Shown: positions 12,367 through 24,206 of the stretch, piece by piece
Position numbering within the stretch: the stretch's first letter is position 1
How the letters are laid out: each line of letters starts with the position of its first letter
NCBI RefSeq assembly: GCF_020497125.1
Contig: NC_059075.1
Location: 58,299,321-58,363,320 of the forward strand
Source: Mauremys mutica
Taxonomy: Eukaryota > Chordata > Testudines > Geoemydidae
Reading direction: 5' to 3'
Length of the DNA stretch: 64,000 nt
Made by a program: the position numbers and the translations under genes
Notes under the pieces: generated by a model
What the model was told of the DNA's origin: nothing
Databases searched by the model: none
Seen by the model: the letters and a program-made list of their open reading frames with translations, nothing else

Positions 12367-12407
12367 CTCAACAATGGACACATGAAGACACAGCTTTTAC
12401 AGTTGCA
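12367..12407 (+). CDS. Possible alternative host exon 3a
   Basis: A good acceptor (ttgtttttattgcag) precedes 12367 and GTAAAG follows 12407. The frame set by exon 2 (phase 1 entry) is open and reads QQWTHEDTAFTVA, ending in phase 0, which fits the next candidate at 14391. Read on from exon 3 instead, the frame hits TGA. The donor is only moderate. A second donor (CATCAG|GTATAT) at about 12453 would make a longer exon with stops in every frame, so a non-coding exon is an alternative reading. Confidence 0.3.
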
Positions 12408-14390
12408 GTAAAGAAAATCATGTTTTGAAATAAAGGAGAGTTTATCTCATCAGGTATATTATTTTTCAGTACAGAGCTGCACATTTTAAATGTATCTGTA
12501 TTCGTAATCTCTATTTTATATACATTTGGTAAAATTCACAGTCAGAGGAAAGAGGTCCAAGATTGATTTGCTCAGGTTCTAGCCATATTCTTAACTGCAG
12601 CCATTTGAAAGTGATAAAACATCTACAGGGAAACCTTATTAGAAAATGTTTGATAAATGAAGGACCAGATTCGTTGCAACCCATTTGACTTTAATGGGGT
12701 TGCACGTGGTTTAATGGAGTTCATTTGTAGGGGAATGAAACCTTTTCTTTTTGGATTATAAAATACTGTAAATTAAAAAAAAATAATGGAGAAGGTAGAG
12801 CTTTTAATGCATGAATCAACAGCATTGCAAGGCAGTCATATAAGATTGTTACATACCTGTGATTTTCCCCCACTATATTCTACCTTTCTCTGAACAACCA
12901 CAGGCTGACAACACAAAATAAAGGGATGGTTTCAATTTCAGATAGCCTGTTGGATAAGAGAATGAGGACTTTCTTGAAAATAGTGTGCTTTTACAGGTGA
13001 TACTATAGTCCCTTGGTCAGTTCAGTGGGGCAACTAGGTTCATTAGGGGAGGCATGGAATTGGAAGATAAGGATTGGTTAAGAGGCTTTGCAGTGCTGAA
13101 CTTTCTGGGATTCAGAAGAGGTGAATTAGTCACCAATAGTGGGATATGATTAGGGAACTTGTGTGTGTGTTTAAAGCCTTTGGTGTTGATCTGAGCATCA
13201 TATAAAGTGCTGCTGATTAGTATAACTATTAGCAATTTTATCCCCTTTGAAGTTGGTCAGTTTTTAAGAAAAGACTGACACTGAATCTATGGGAATATCC
13301 TCTGTAGTACTAGTTTTAAACATGCTGCCATAATCCCCCAAGATTTGCAGACAGGACCACTGTGATTGCTGTTATATCCCTAAGGTTCTGCACCTAAGTT
13401 TGTAGCTTTGTTGTTCACTGACTTGACAGGAACGCCTTTCCAACATGAAGGCGGGAATTCTGCTGTGGAAGTAGCTGAATGCTCCCTATTATTATTCTGG
13501 TCTGTACTTGCTGGTAGGGGAAGTAGCCCACTTGTCTGGGATGACATTGGACACAGAAGAAAATTTCAGGCTTTTGGGAGGGGCTTGAGTCAGTGTGTTC
13601 TTCCTCCAGATGTACAAATCCATGCTGGATATAACTTCTTTAAAATAAGTGGAGGTGTACTCAGAATGATGAATTTGTCCCACTATGCACTTCTTGAAAT
13701 GTGCCAAACAGTTTTAAAAAAACCCAACAACTTTGAATACTTTGGAATGAAAAATCTAATGGAGCTCACAGACACGTCTAGCCACTCTCATTCTGTTTAC
13801 CACAATACATCCAAATCAGATATTGTACATAGAAAGCATCAGATTCCCTGTATAACAGTTTTTCTTTTAAGTTTGCAGCATAATGAAATACAACATAATA
13901 GATCATGAAGTAAAAAGACAATTTAAATGAGACCCTCATGATTCAGAAAAATGTTGTGTTGTGTCCAAAACAAATAGCTAAATGTAATGAGCTCACTGCA
14001 TCAACTTTAAACTTGTTTTTAAAAGTCACCATGGAAGATGCTTTTTTTTCTACCTTGAGGGGTGGTGGGAGAGTGGTCAATTTCAACAGGTACACGAAAT
14101 GTGGCAGGCCAATAATTTCATTTTTAGAACAATCCCTTTCATAGTGATCCATTATTTCATTGAAGGCAATAGCTTCAAATGTGGTAAAATTTTCTGCTCA
14201 TTTAAGTGGAAACATTATAAGACATTATTGTGTTCACATCTGTATCTGTGATAAGGGTTGTTGTGGGCCATAACATTGAGGAATTATGAGTGTCTATTGT
14301 GGAATAGCTTCTGTTCTTCTCTATAACCTACAGTATGTCTCCATTGACCAGCAAGATTCTCTGACAATGCCTCTTCTTTCACGGTTTCAG

Positions 14391-14452
14391 AATACCAGAA
14401 CCATCCAAAGCTGTATGAAACATGTACCCTTACTACTGGGAACTTCCAACAG
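14391..14452 (+). CDS. Possible alternative host exon 3b
   Basis: This segment has the best splice sites of the set: a cttctttcacggtttcag acceptor and a CAG|GTAAGT donor. Two of its frames are open. Entered in phase 0 (from 12367-12407) it reads NTRTIQSCMKHVPLLLGTSN and exits in phase 2, which matches the exon at 15473. Entered from exon 3 (8298-8352) it hits TGA. The strong sites argue that it is transcribed; the frame shows it would be mutually exclusive with exon 3. Confidence 0.35.
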
Positions 14453-14642
14453 GTAAGTGGCACAGCAACTGACAATCACCGATAATGTGTGCAGTACATT
14501 AGACATGGGATTTGAGGTCTCAAATTTACATTGGATGCCTTGTTTGCTGATTTGCCAGATCTGATCTTTTACTGTTAATACTGAATTTTAAGTCTATGTA
14601 ACAAAATACTCTTGAGGATTCGATTGCTTTTTGTTGGATTTT

Positions 14643-14820
14643 TGTGGCTAGAGAAGTTGCATTTTTGTTTTAAATCCAGCAGCTGTATTAAGAGGAAAAA
14701 TAATGATGGAGGAATGCTTGCTCAGTAGTGATTCCTACTGTATAGGAAATGAAATGAATGCTTCTTGTGAAAAATGACGTCCCTGGTCCCAGCTCTACGT
14801 GTGTGTGTGTGTGTTTTTAA
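14643..14820 (+). repeat. Direct repeat copy B of a roughly 170-bp unit
   Basis: Second copy of the 10872-11040 unit, 3.8 kb away in the same orientation; it has acquired a (GT) run where copy A has T residues. Confidence 0.75.
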
Positions 14821-15472
14821 AGGTTAGAATCTGGAAAAACTGAAATGCATGAAGAATGAAGATATTTATATTGCATCATAGCATATGTATAGAGTTATTC
14901 AGAGCTAACTGCATGTGGGTGGCCAAGGATAATTAAAATGCTCATAGATTATTTTAATCTTGAATTCAACCTCAAAGATGTATCAGATCAGTAAACTGCA
15001 GTTAAAGCCAAAATAAGAAGCTAAAAGGTAAGATTGTAGCCAACTCAATGAGACGTGGAGACAGGCCCATGCTACTAAGCAGTGCAGAAGAGCAGGAGAT
15101 CATCTTATTAGCTGGGTTAAGAACTGAGCCTTAGCACTAGGTGGCTTTCATCATATCGGTGGTAGTTCACCTTTAGGATTAGAAATCAGAGCAGTATGAT
15201 ATGTGCTCTGATTTTTAACCAGTTCTGCACGGTTGCTGTTGATTACCAGAAAAGTGAACACAGCACTCTACAAAACTAATCTGTCCAGTGGGTACAATCT
15301 GTACAGATTTGTTAGCTGATGTCACCCACTGGCTCTTCAACTGCTCAGTTAGTGTTACCTGTTGGCTACTCATTAGCTCGGTTGGTATTGACCAGTGGCT
15401 TCTTTGTCTACACTGTTTAGAGTCAGAATAGTCTTCTGAGCATATTCTTGTGTCAGACTTTTCTGTTTTCAG

Positions 15473-15572
15473 ATATGACCAGCACCCTCAGCCAAGTACA
15501 TTCAAGCCAGGGATTATTAAACACCAAAAGACTTTCCAGCCGGTGGCTTGTACCTTTCATACTTACTCAACT
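15473..15572 (+). CDS. Candidate host exon 4
   Basis: The acceptor cttttctgttttcag and the donor ACT|GTGAGT are both strong. In the required frame it has one leading base and then 33 open codons beginning YDQHPQPSTFKPGIIKHQ and ending TFHTYST, exit phase 0. One other frame is open too, so openness alone is not proof. The residue mix (P, Q, H, K, T) is unlike a transposon protein. Both the exon 3 path and the 12367-14391 path enter it in the same frame. Confidence 0.58.
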
Positions 15573-15719
15573 GTGAGTTTGTCTCCATGAAACTTTCACC
15601 ATTGCTATAAATCAATTTGTAAAAAACCCCAAAATACATGCATGCACATTGCTCTCAGAGCAATATCTCCACTGGAATATATTCCAATACCTCCACTGTG
15701 TGCATTATGGATATGTGTG

Positions 15720-15905
15720 CACAGAGGAGTAATTCACTGGTCTGATCACAGGGCTGGGATCCAGGAACTCCTGATTTCTAATTTTGATTTTGACATCCTG
15801 TCTTTGTCTGGCCCTGGGTAAGTCACTTAGTTTCTGTCTCCATTTCCCATCTTCAGAATGGAGCTCATATCTCACAGTGGTGCTATGAGGATTAGTAAAA
15901 TGCCA
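15720..15905 (+). repeat. MIR-like SINE
   Basis: Readable in MIR order: ggctgggatccaggaactcc, then gccctgggtaagtcactta, then tctgtctccatttcccatct and gtgctatgaggatta. One of the best preserved MIR-type copies here. Confidence 0.6.
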
Positions 15906-16239
15906 CCCACCTACATTAAGGGGTGGGGAAACTTGATGGGGCCAGCGGGGAAAGGGGGTAGTCCTAGCAGTAAGGGAGGGAGGCTCTTGCCCAGGGTCAG
16001 TAGGTAGCTTCTCCCTCTTGGAGAAGGAGTAGGTAGCTTCTCCCTCTAGCACCCACTGGCCAGCTTGGGGAGAGGGACCAGCATTCCCCAGCTCCCAGGA
16101 TTTACCCCAGCATGGTGGCCATGTGGAGCCTCTTTCAGCTGCACTTCCGCAGCCCACCCTACCCACCCAAACTAGGAATGGGAACCCAGCCTAATAGATG
16201 CTGCAAGTCTAGTGGATCACCTGTTTAGGGAGTCAGGAA

Positions 16240-16810
16240 GGAATGTTTTCTCCCATGGGCCAATTGGCAGAGGACCAGGGAGATTTTTGCCTTCCTGACA
16301 AAGCCTTCAAGCCACAGTGGGTTGAGTACGAATGCACTTAGTACCTGACTGAGGTACTGGGGTGGAGTTGTTTATTTGTTGCAACTTCTGGCCAGTTTCT
16401 AGTGTTGTTAAGAGAATAAAGTGAAGAGTTCCCAGACCTGGTATTTTGGTGATGGGCCTTGTGGCCTTAATGCACTGACGTCAGACCTTTTGGCCTTCCT
16501 GGTATGAGCTCCCCACCCTTCTGCATCCTCTGACTCCCTCAGAAGGAGGAAGGTGCTAGGACTCAGAGAGAGCTGAATTCTGGGGGGTAGGCTGAGAATA
16601 GGGTTGTATGGTAAGAAGCTATTATGGGTTATATGGTAAGGAGCTCTGTAACCCTTGTGCTAGTTATGGGTTATATGGTAAGGAGCCCTGTAACCCCCAC
16701 ACTGGAACCAATTCAATGCCTGGTATAGGACAGTATGTATAATGGGTAGGTAGAGCCCCTCTCCTGTGTTTAAAGTTTAATAAAAGTTGCAGCCTGACAC
16801 TTAATTCCAT
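16240..16810 (+). repeat. LTR-like segment with a short tandem duplication
   Basis: A 42-bp unit is repeated at 16622 and 16664 (ttatgggttatatggtaagg), with a third partial unit near 16601. Downstream, gtttaataaaagttgcagcc at about 16777-16797 looks like an LTR polyadenylation region. Ends and target duplications are not visible, so the class is uncertain. Confidence 0.35.
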
Positions 16811-17274
16811 GCATGTCTGTCCTCATTTCACCACTGTGTCCACATCAATGGCTGTAAAATGTTTTAAAGATAAAAAGTTACATAATTGCTAAGTGTCAAG
16901 ATAATGCAGCATAATTTGGATACTGTTTTCCAAATGTACCAGTTAGGCATTTTATTTTGAATTTTACCCTTGGATAAAAGTGTTTATGATCACTGGTGTG
17001 TCATCTTGCTGCTTCATATGAGGCAGAACTCTAGCCTCCTAACAAATAATATCTTTTACTAGATGGTTCACTTAAGGGCAACTCCTGGGAGCTACATAAA
17101 GTGCAACGCGTTAGGGGAAATTTGGTGTTTCCACTGCATGGGATGGCGCCAAACAATGGAAAGTTCATGCTGAAGGATTCTCAAGGCAAAACTCCTCTGT
17201 ATGGTGTAGACCAGCCGTTCATGTGCACAATTCCTTCACCATATCCTGCAGTCTGTGGCTGCATCTACACTGGC

Positions 17275-17397
17275 TAGGGTGACCAGACAGCAAGTGTGAG
17301 AAATCGGGACGGGGGTGGGGAGTAATCGGAGCCTATATAAGAAAAAGACCCCAACATCGGGATTGTCCCTATAAAATTGGGACATCTGGTCACCCTA
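17275..17397 (+). mobile_element. hAT MITE copy 2 (123 bp)
   Basis: Same termini and interior as the copy at 11702, and flanked by the perfect octamer acactggc (17267-17274, 17398-17405). Confidence 0.88.
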
Positions 17398-20084
17398 ACA
17401 CTGGCAATATTAGAATCTGTAATACCAAATGGGTCCAGCTTCACAGGTGGAAAGTGATTTATTACTATTATTAGTCATAGCGCCCCCGTCATGGACCAGG
17501 ACCCCATTATGCTCTGTGTCTTACAAACACAGGACAAAAAGATAGTCCCTGCCCCAAAGAGCTTACAGTAATACTAGCGAAGACCTGTGGCTTTGATACT
17601 CAGGTTTATGGCTCTATGGTAAAGATGAGTGAGGGTGGGCGAATATTTGTGTTGTGCTGGGAGACTTTGTTTTGTGGTGGCTGTGAATGAAGGGTGTGTG
17701 CTGCAGTGAGGGGCTCTTTATGCTTCTGTTTATTGTGAGTGCTGGTTGTATTGTGTGGGTGGTTTTGAAGAACTGGGAGTTGGGCCAGATAATCCACCAT
17801 CTGTGCAGTCTCACTTGTACAAGCAATGGAATTGTTGCATGCAGATTAGTTGTCCTGTAAGGGTGGTGTTGATTGAATTACCTCTGATATCACAGTGGTC
17901 CTAGGACTCTTGGCATGGCATAGATACATACCTTACTGTAACTACACTGCGTGGGTGTAATTCATAAGTCAGTCAAATGGTAGAACTTAAAAATTGGATG
18001 TTAAAAGACAGCAAATCCTGGTGAAAATTGAACCTGATATTCTGAACAAAAAGAGCTCTCAGCCATGCTTGTAGGTGTTTCCGTCACCTCCCACTGACTC
18101 AACAGATATTCTAGGCTTCAGAGTGACATTCCTGGAATCTTATTCTATAGATGGACACTAGACAGGACTTGACATTTCTACCTCCATCTATTCTGAGCAA
18201 GGTTGTATCAAACATGGTAGTAATAATGCCTGAGTCTTGTCTACCTAGAGTTTGCACTGAAGCCATTGGGAAATGTGTTCTGAAATTGCCTGTATAGACT
18301 ATTGCATGCTGTTTCCAATCTGGAAAATGTTCCATTAAATATAATTCAAATAACTATATTCAATACTGGAAAAGAGAACAACAGCTGTGATGGTGGGCTT
18401 CCCATTCATGAGTGAGTATGCTTTTTTAAAAAATGATAAAACATGTCTGACTTGTGTAGGCAGCCTTCCAAAATTATGGTGCTGATCTGAAAAATCAAGA
18501 TGTTCTGTAGTACAAATCTTGGAAAAGGGTTCACAGCCTGAGTAAGCAGATGGTCTGACCAAAATACACTCATATGCTGAGTCTGTACAGGCAATTTCAG
18601 AACACATTTCCCAATGTTACCAGTGGAAACTCTAAGTGAACCTTTATGCCCATTCAGTCCTTGATCTCTCTGCATTGGCTGACAAGTAGTTTGACTCTCT
18701 GTGATACTCAGGGTCAATGAGGAAGCTGTAGATTACAAAAACCAGAAGAAATTCTACACAGGGTATTTTCATTTGCAGGCTCTCAGTCATGGAGGTCCGA
18801 TCAAACTAATCTGCTCAGTTCCTTACATATTAATTTGGAAGGGCCTTTCTCCAATCAAGAATACAAAGGAGCACAGGCACTCTTTCTAGACTTCACCCAA
18901 CTCATTATCCTTAGAAACATGGCTTTTTTTTAAAGGAGGAGCCATCTAGCCACTAGAGACTGGATTGAAGCTGTCACCTCATTGAACAATAGTCTTTTGG
19001 AATGTGTCTCTAAATATTGTAGTTCTGACATTGAATAGATTCCCACCAGCAACCTAGAGTTGTATATACATTACATATAGCTAACTGTGCAATGTGAAAA
19101 ATCCACATTGTAGTGTATCTTATTTTTTTTAGAATTCAGTATCAGTTTAGTAATTTATAGTCTGGAACCAAGGAAGCCACTCTACACAAAGTAAACTCCT
19201 TTAAAATCTGAAAATTAGATTACCTGTTTTTTTTCTGCACATTTCTTGAAAATGAGTCTGCCTGTGTATTGTGGGTAGATTTTTCCCCCCCCCTGAAACC
19301 AAGAAAAACATTTTTTTTAAAGAGTGCAGCATAAATTTAGAGATAAGTTCTTCTAAAAGATTAACCAGAAATATCCCAAATTTACAACTTTTGCAGTATT
19401 GAGAATTGTTTGCAGAGAGGCCAGCAGGTGTTCAAAATTTCCCGTACTTGATGGGAGCGTCTCTTTAGCATGGAGGGACAAAAGAAAGAGCCATTTTAAA
19501 ATATAATTTAAGACAAACTTTTCTAAAAAGCACTGGTAAAATTAAAGTTTCTCCTAAAGGAGCCATAATTTGCCCAAGATAATTTCCCCAAAGTAGAGAA
19601 GGATCAGAAACCTTAATTATGGATTTGGCATGGTAGAGCTTTATCTACTTGAGATCCCAAGGTTTAATAAAGAGAATTCAGGGGAGTCTCATGTAGATGT
19701 GCAGTATCTTTATTTATTTTTTTTACTTAACTGTAATATGTGCTTATTTGGAAATTGTTCTTTTAGCTGAAGGTAGTTAGTAGGATCAAAAAACATCTTT
19801 ATAAAACTACAGAATGTTGCCTTCACTTTTCACTCCTGTCTGGAATAATACCAGCTCTGAATAACTATTGTTTTATTTTACAAGCTTTTGGGACTAGAAA
19901 ACTAGATGATCTCCTATTGCAAATTAATTGCAGGCTTGCAAATTCTTGACTGTAAACCTTTCCCTACATTGTAAGCAGTATCTTCAAATAGGAGAGTAAA
20001 ATGATATTAGCAAAGGGAAGGCTGTATAGGTTCTTTGAATTCTAGCAATTGGTTTGGCTGACAGCCCTGGCAACTGTAACCAGA

Positions 20085-20545
20085 TGTCATAGATTCATAG
20101 ACTCCAAGGCCAGAAGGGATTACTATGATCCTCTAGTCACTTCCTGTATAACACAGGCTATAGGACATCCCCAAAATAATTCCCTAAAAGTTGCCAGTGA
20201 TGGAGAATCTGCCACAACCCTTAGTAAATTGCTTCAGTGGTTAATTACTCTCACTGGTGTGTGTGTGTGTGTGTGTGTTGTTTTTTTAAAAGCCTTATTC
20301 CAGTCTAAATTTGTCTAGCTTCCACTTCCAGCCATTGAATCTTTTTATACCTTTTCCTGCTAGACTGAAGAGCCTATGATCAAATATTTGTTCCCCATGT
20401 AGTACTTATGGACTGTGATCAAATCACTCCTTAACCTTCTCTTTGGTAGACTTAAGGAGTTCAATCTATTTAGTGTATCACTATAAACTTAAAGCCTGTT
20501 TTCCAATCCTTTAATTGTTCTTGTGGCTCTTCTCCAGGGACATCA
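20085..20545 (-). repeat. CR1 LINE 3' UTR fragment
   Basis: On the minus strand the sequence ends ...ccttctggccttggagtct and atgaatctatgaca, the CR1 3' terminus, at about 20088. The 5' part extends to about 20545. A (GT)n run at 20256-20278 interrupts it. Confidence 0.7.
20256..20278. repeat. (GT)n microsatellite
   Basis: Uninterrupted GT dinucleotides inside the CR1 fragment. Confidence 0.9.
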
Positions 20546-21166
20546 TTTGCTGTGGGGCATAGTGGGGAGAGTTGCTCAAAATCTGGGAAAACTAACCATC
20601 ACCCTGGGGCACACCTGAGAGGCAAAACTTTCTCACTAAGCATTGAGTCAGTGTATAACAAAATAAAACTCTTATTAAGAGGAGATGGGACACAGCAGTA
20701 ATTTGGGAGAACATTGCAACAATGACTCAAGTATTCAAACAATAAGTAAAACACCTGCCCCACAAATTTTGGGCAGTAGAGCTTTGCCTCAGTTTATCAC
20801 CTTGTGAGAATATCCTTTTAACATGCCACTCTCTTTCCCTATGCTGTACCCCACTCCTGGCTTGCCAGAGTCCAGGGGTGTGTTCCAGGGGGTTAACCTC
20901 CATCCTGGAAGGGGAAGGGTTGGACAAGCAATGCCTCCACTGTTGCTCACCACTGTCACCACTGCTTCTGCCACTCTACTTTGTCCTTGCTCCGGTCCAG
21001 TCTGGTCCTACAGGGCCACGATCACCTAGCCCAGGTATTAGTACTCACAGCTCTAGGATTTGTTGGACAACAGGGTGCTTTGCTGCTGCTGCATCTGCAT
21101 CTCTCACCTTGCTGCCTTCAGTTGTGATGATGTGTTCTGAGATTCTATCACTTAGCCCATTTCTTC

Positions 21167-21340
21167 GGGTATTTCTACACTGCAATTAAAAACTTGTGAC
21201 GGGCCTGTGCCAGCTGACTTGGGCTTGTGGGGCTCCAGCTCTGGGGCTTGTTAATTGCAGTGTAGACTTTTGGGTTTGTGTTGCAGCCCGAGCTCTGGGA
21301 CCCTCCCACCTTGCAAGGTCCTAGAGCCTGGGCTCCAGCA
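21167..21340. mobile_element. Palindromic Harbinger-type MITE, right part missing
   Basis: It starts gggtatttctacactgcaat and matches the left half of the complete copy at 57149-57424, including the central ctctgggaccctcccacc segment; the right arm is absent. Confidence 0.55.
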
Positions 21341-21479
21341 CTGAATGATGCATAAACAAGGGGAAGATAGGCCTAAGTCACCTGCGGGGTTTGATTTGTT
21401 AAGCAGCCTTAGAGCTTGCCTGCCAGATTGGGCCCCTATATAGAAGCTTACACAAAATGCCAGTGTGGGAGGAACTCCC

Positions 21480-22330
21480 TCCAAACTTCTATTCTGGTGG
21501 TAGGGCTACTCACCTGTGATGTAGGAGACTTCTGACTCAAGTTCCTCCTCCTTTGCCTGGGAGGGTTAGGGGGAGATTTAAACAGGGATCTATCACCTCT
21601 CAGGTGAGTGCTCTAAACACTGGGCTGTAGGATATATTGATGTCGGGGGCTCCCTCAGTCTCTCCTGTTGAGGCTGTTCCACTGTGGCTAAATAATTTTA
21701 AAAATCTTTGGAGCCAGGCCTGGGCAGAGCATAATGGAGGCTGGGGGCGGCTAAGCCTCTCCAAACCTTGTACTGCCGGGGGCAGCTGGGCAGAGGCGGA
21801 CTACCACAAGGGCCCATAGGGCCTGGGCCCAGGGGCCTGGCCAATTGGGGGCCCCTTGAAAAATCTCCCCCCACTACAGTGCCGGGGTTGGAGGAGCTCT
21901 TGCTCCCTACCACATCCTCAGTATGGGCACAGAGCTTTTCCGGTCTACCAGCTGAGGCGGGGGAGGAGCAGAAAGGAGTGAGTGGGGGGCAGGGTATGTG
22001 GGGGAAGGAGTGGGGGCAGGGCCATGGGGAAGGGGTGGGGCTGTAGGGGAAGGAGAGGAATGGGTGAGGGGCTCAGGGCTTGGAGCTTCTGCCAGGGTCG
22101 AGAGCTCTGCCACGGTCCCATTGGGGGCCAAGGTCTCTCCCTCCTCCGTTGCCCTGACCAAGCTCTGATCCCAGGCCACGGGGGTGTGGCCTTGGCCGGA
22201 AGAGGTGAGGCAGGAGGCTAGCCTCCCCAAGGGGAAGCTTCACTCACCACCCAGAGAGCCAGGGGACTAGATTCTGGGTCTTCCACCTCCCAGGTGAGTG
22301 CTCTGACCACCAAGTTATGGATTTATTCTC
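21480..22330. repeat. GC-rich composite repeat region
   Basis: It contains tRNA-like SINE remnants near 21490-21640 and 22250-22325 on opposite strands. Between them a G-rich tract (about 21957-22070) with iterated ggggaagg/ggggcaggg words could form G-quadruplexes. Open frames on both strands here result from the GC bias. Confidence 0.4.
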
Positions 22331-23801
22331 ATGCTTGCTGTCTCTTTGTTTCTGGCCCAATGTTGAAGCTGTTCTGCTGTGGATAAATAATGAAAGAATC
22401 ATCAGGCGAGAGAGAAGGATTAGCTGCTTGCTAAAAATGGCATAGGCACCTAACACCAAGAGAGGGTTTGCAGCTGAAAATTCCAAGAGGAGAGAGGTGC
22501 TTACTGGAGCCTGGAAGGGTAGGACCACACACATAACTCCCATTGGCTTGTTTAGGGGAGGTGCCACCTATTGTACTGGCTTTTGTGAATCCCATTCTGA
22601 GGCATTTCTCTCTCTCCATTCATAATATTCGGCGCCTAGGCACTGAACTCAGGCTTTGCGAATCCCAGCGATTTTTCTAGGCGCCTAAAAGCTGTTCTCA
22701 ATCTAGACCAGTGTTCCTTATATTGTTTAATTAAGAAACTAATTTTTGTAATGGGGTCTCCAAAGCCCACACAGGGCTAGGACTCAAAGGGGTTAATGGC
22801 CAAGCTTGCACAGATGGGATGCATTTGGCTCCTGTTAGAAATGTCATGGATAGAAGGAGACTCCTTCACCTGGATGGAATAATCAGGAGGGGAAATACTG
22901 ATAAAGGGGAGAAAGCAGCCTTTAGAAAGTTGGGGGCCTTGTTAAAGGAAAGGATCATTTTTTTGTAACCCTGGAGAAAATTGGATTCTACAGGCCAGAG
23001 AGCTATAACCTGCTCAGAAGAGAGGAGGAACAGTGAGGCTTCCCTAGGTGATGCTTAGGCCACAGGTTGCTCATCCACTTAGTGAGTGGAAAGACTGGCC
23101 AGATTTCATCTTGGGGACTCATTGTACCGGGGGGGTGGGGTGGTGGAATTGAAAGTCTGGTGAATGGGAGAAATTCTTCACACCTCCCTAAGGAAAACCT
23201 AGGGAAGAACTCAAGTGGGATGGGTTTTATTGTCCTTCTCTGAACTGACAATGGTCTGTACCTGGTGTGGGGTTTGGCCCTTGACCTGAATCTTTGTATT
23301 ACTGATGTGATAAAAGAGGGTTTTCCCCAGGCCCTACCCTGGGTCTGTTTTTCCTTCTGTTTCCTGGTATTTCCAGCCATCCCTTTCTCGGTGTGACTAT
23401 TGTGTGAGGCCTAAAGAAATATAAAGTGGCCAGAATAAGTGCTAGTGCAGGGATCTCAAACTGAAATCACCACAAGGGCCACATGAGGACTAGTACATTG
23501 GCCCGAGGGCCACATCACTGAAACCTTTTCATACAACGATACAAAAGTATAGTAAAAAATGAAGAGTAATATAGTATGCTATTAAGTCAATGTATTAACT
23601 TTTTAAAACTGTAATGCGAAAAGTCAGTGCTAATTTTGATGATAATCATTTTTGGCCACTTAGCTGGCAGCGTTTTGCATCAACCAGTCTTAAGGGCTGT
23701 GAAGGAAGGTTAGAAGCCCTGGTAAAATCCCTGCGTCGTTTATGTTCCTTTTGAATCTTTCCCTCACTGCTGTGCCTGGATTAAGATTTCAGCTAGGCAG
23801 T

Positions 23802-23992
23802 CAAGTATCAGAGGGGTAGCTGTGTTAGTCTGGATCTGTAAAAGCAGCAAAGAGTCCTGTGGCACCTTATAGACTAACAGACGTATTGGAGCATGAGCTC
23901 CCGTGGGCGAACACCCACCTCATCGGATGGAGCTCATGCTCCAATATGTCTGTTAGTCTATAAGGTGCCACAGGACTCTTTGCTGCTTTTAC
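23802..23992 (+). mobile_element. Palindromic SINE-like retroposon
   Basis: It starts near tatcagaggggtagctgt. Arms 23838-23901 and 23929-23992 are inverted repeats of 64 bp with one visible mismatch around a 27-bp loop. Flanks agctaggcagt (23791-23801) and agctaggcggt (23993-24003) form an 11-bp near-perfect duplication, more like LINE-mediated insertion than hAT. Related sequence occurs at 31454 and 40050. Confidence 0.7.
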
Positions 23993-24206
23993 AGCTAGGC
24001 GGTGACAATGAATATGAGATGCAATTTGCCTACAGACAACTCCTGCTAGGATTGTGCTGTAGGTGAATGTTCAGCCGTTTCAGCTTTTCTCTTCCCCCTG
24101 TTGCATCCCCGGGATTAGAGAATAGATGTTTTTAATTTAACTGTATTCCTCTGACTTTTACTCCCTATTTCTTTCTCTCCTTCGGAGCTACTATCGCTCT
24201 TGCAGT

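Larger units (their letters stand above)
8353..15472. other. Candidate intron 3 with repeats
   Basis: It contains a solo LTR, CR1 fragments (a 3' end near 9353-9420, RT at 11.1 kb, a 3' end at 12.3 kb), one hAT MITE, both copies of a roughly 170-bp direct repeat, and the two alternative exons at 12367 and 14391. A 166-codon open frame at 13408-13908 (+) has no recognisable domain and no supporting signals. Confidence 0.45.

Noticed and set aside
13408..13908. 166-codon open frame on +
   Set aside because: No recognisable motif, no splice or promoter signals, and the composition fits chance; kept only as a note in the intron entry.
15705..16166. 153-codon minus-strand frame
   Set aside because: Lies across a MIR-like SINE and unrelated flank; no family resemblance.
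22880..23400. Possible LTR in this purine-rich stretch
   Set aside because: No TG...CA ends, TATA box at a suitable place or target duplication could be found.
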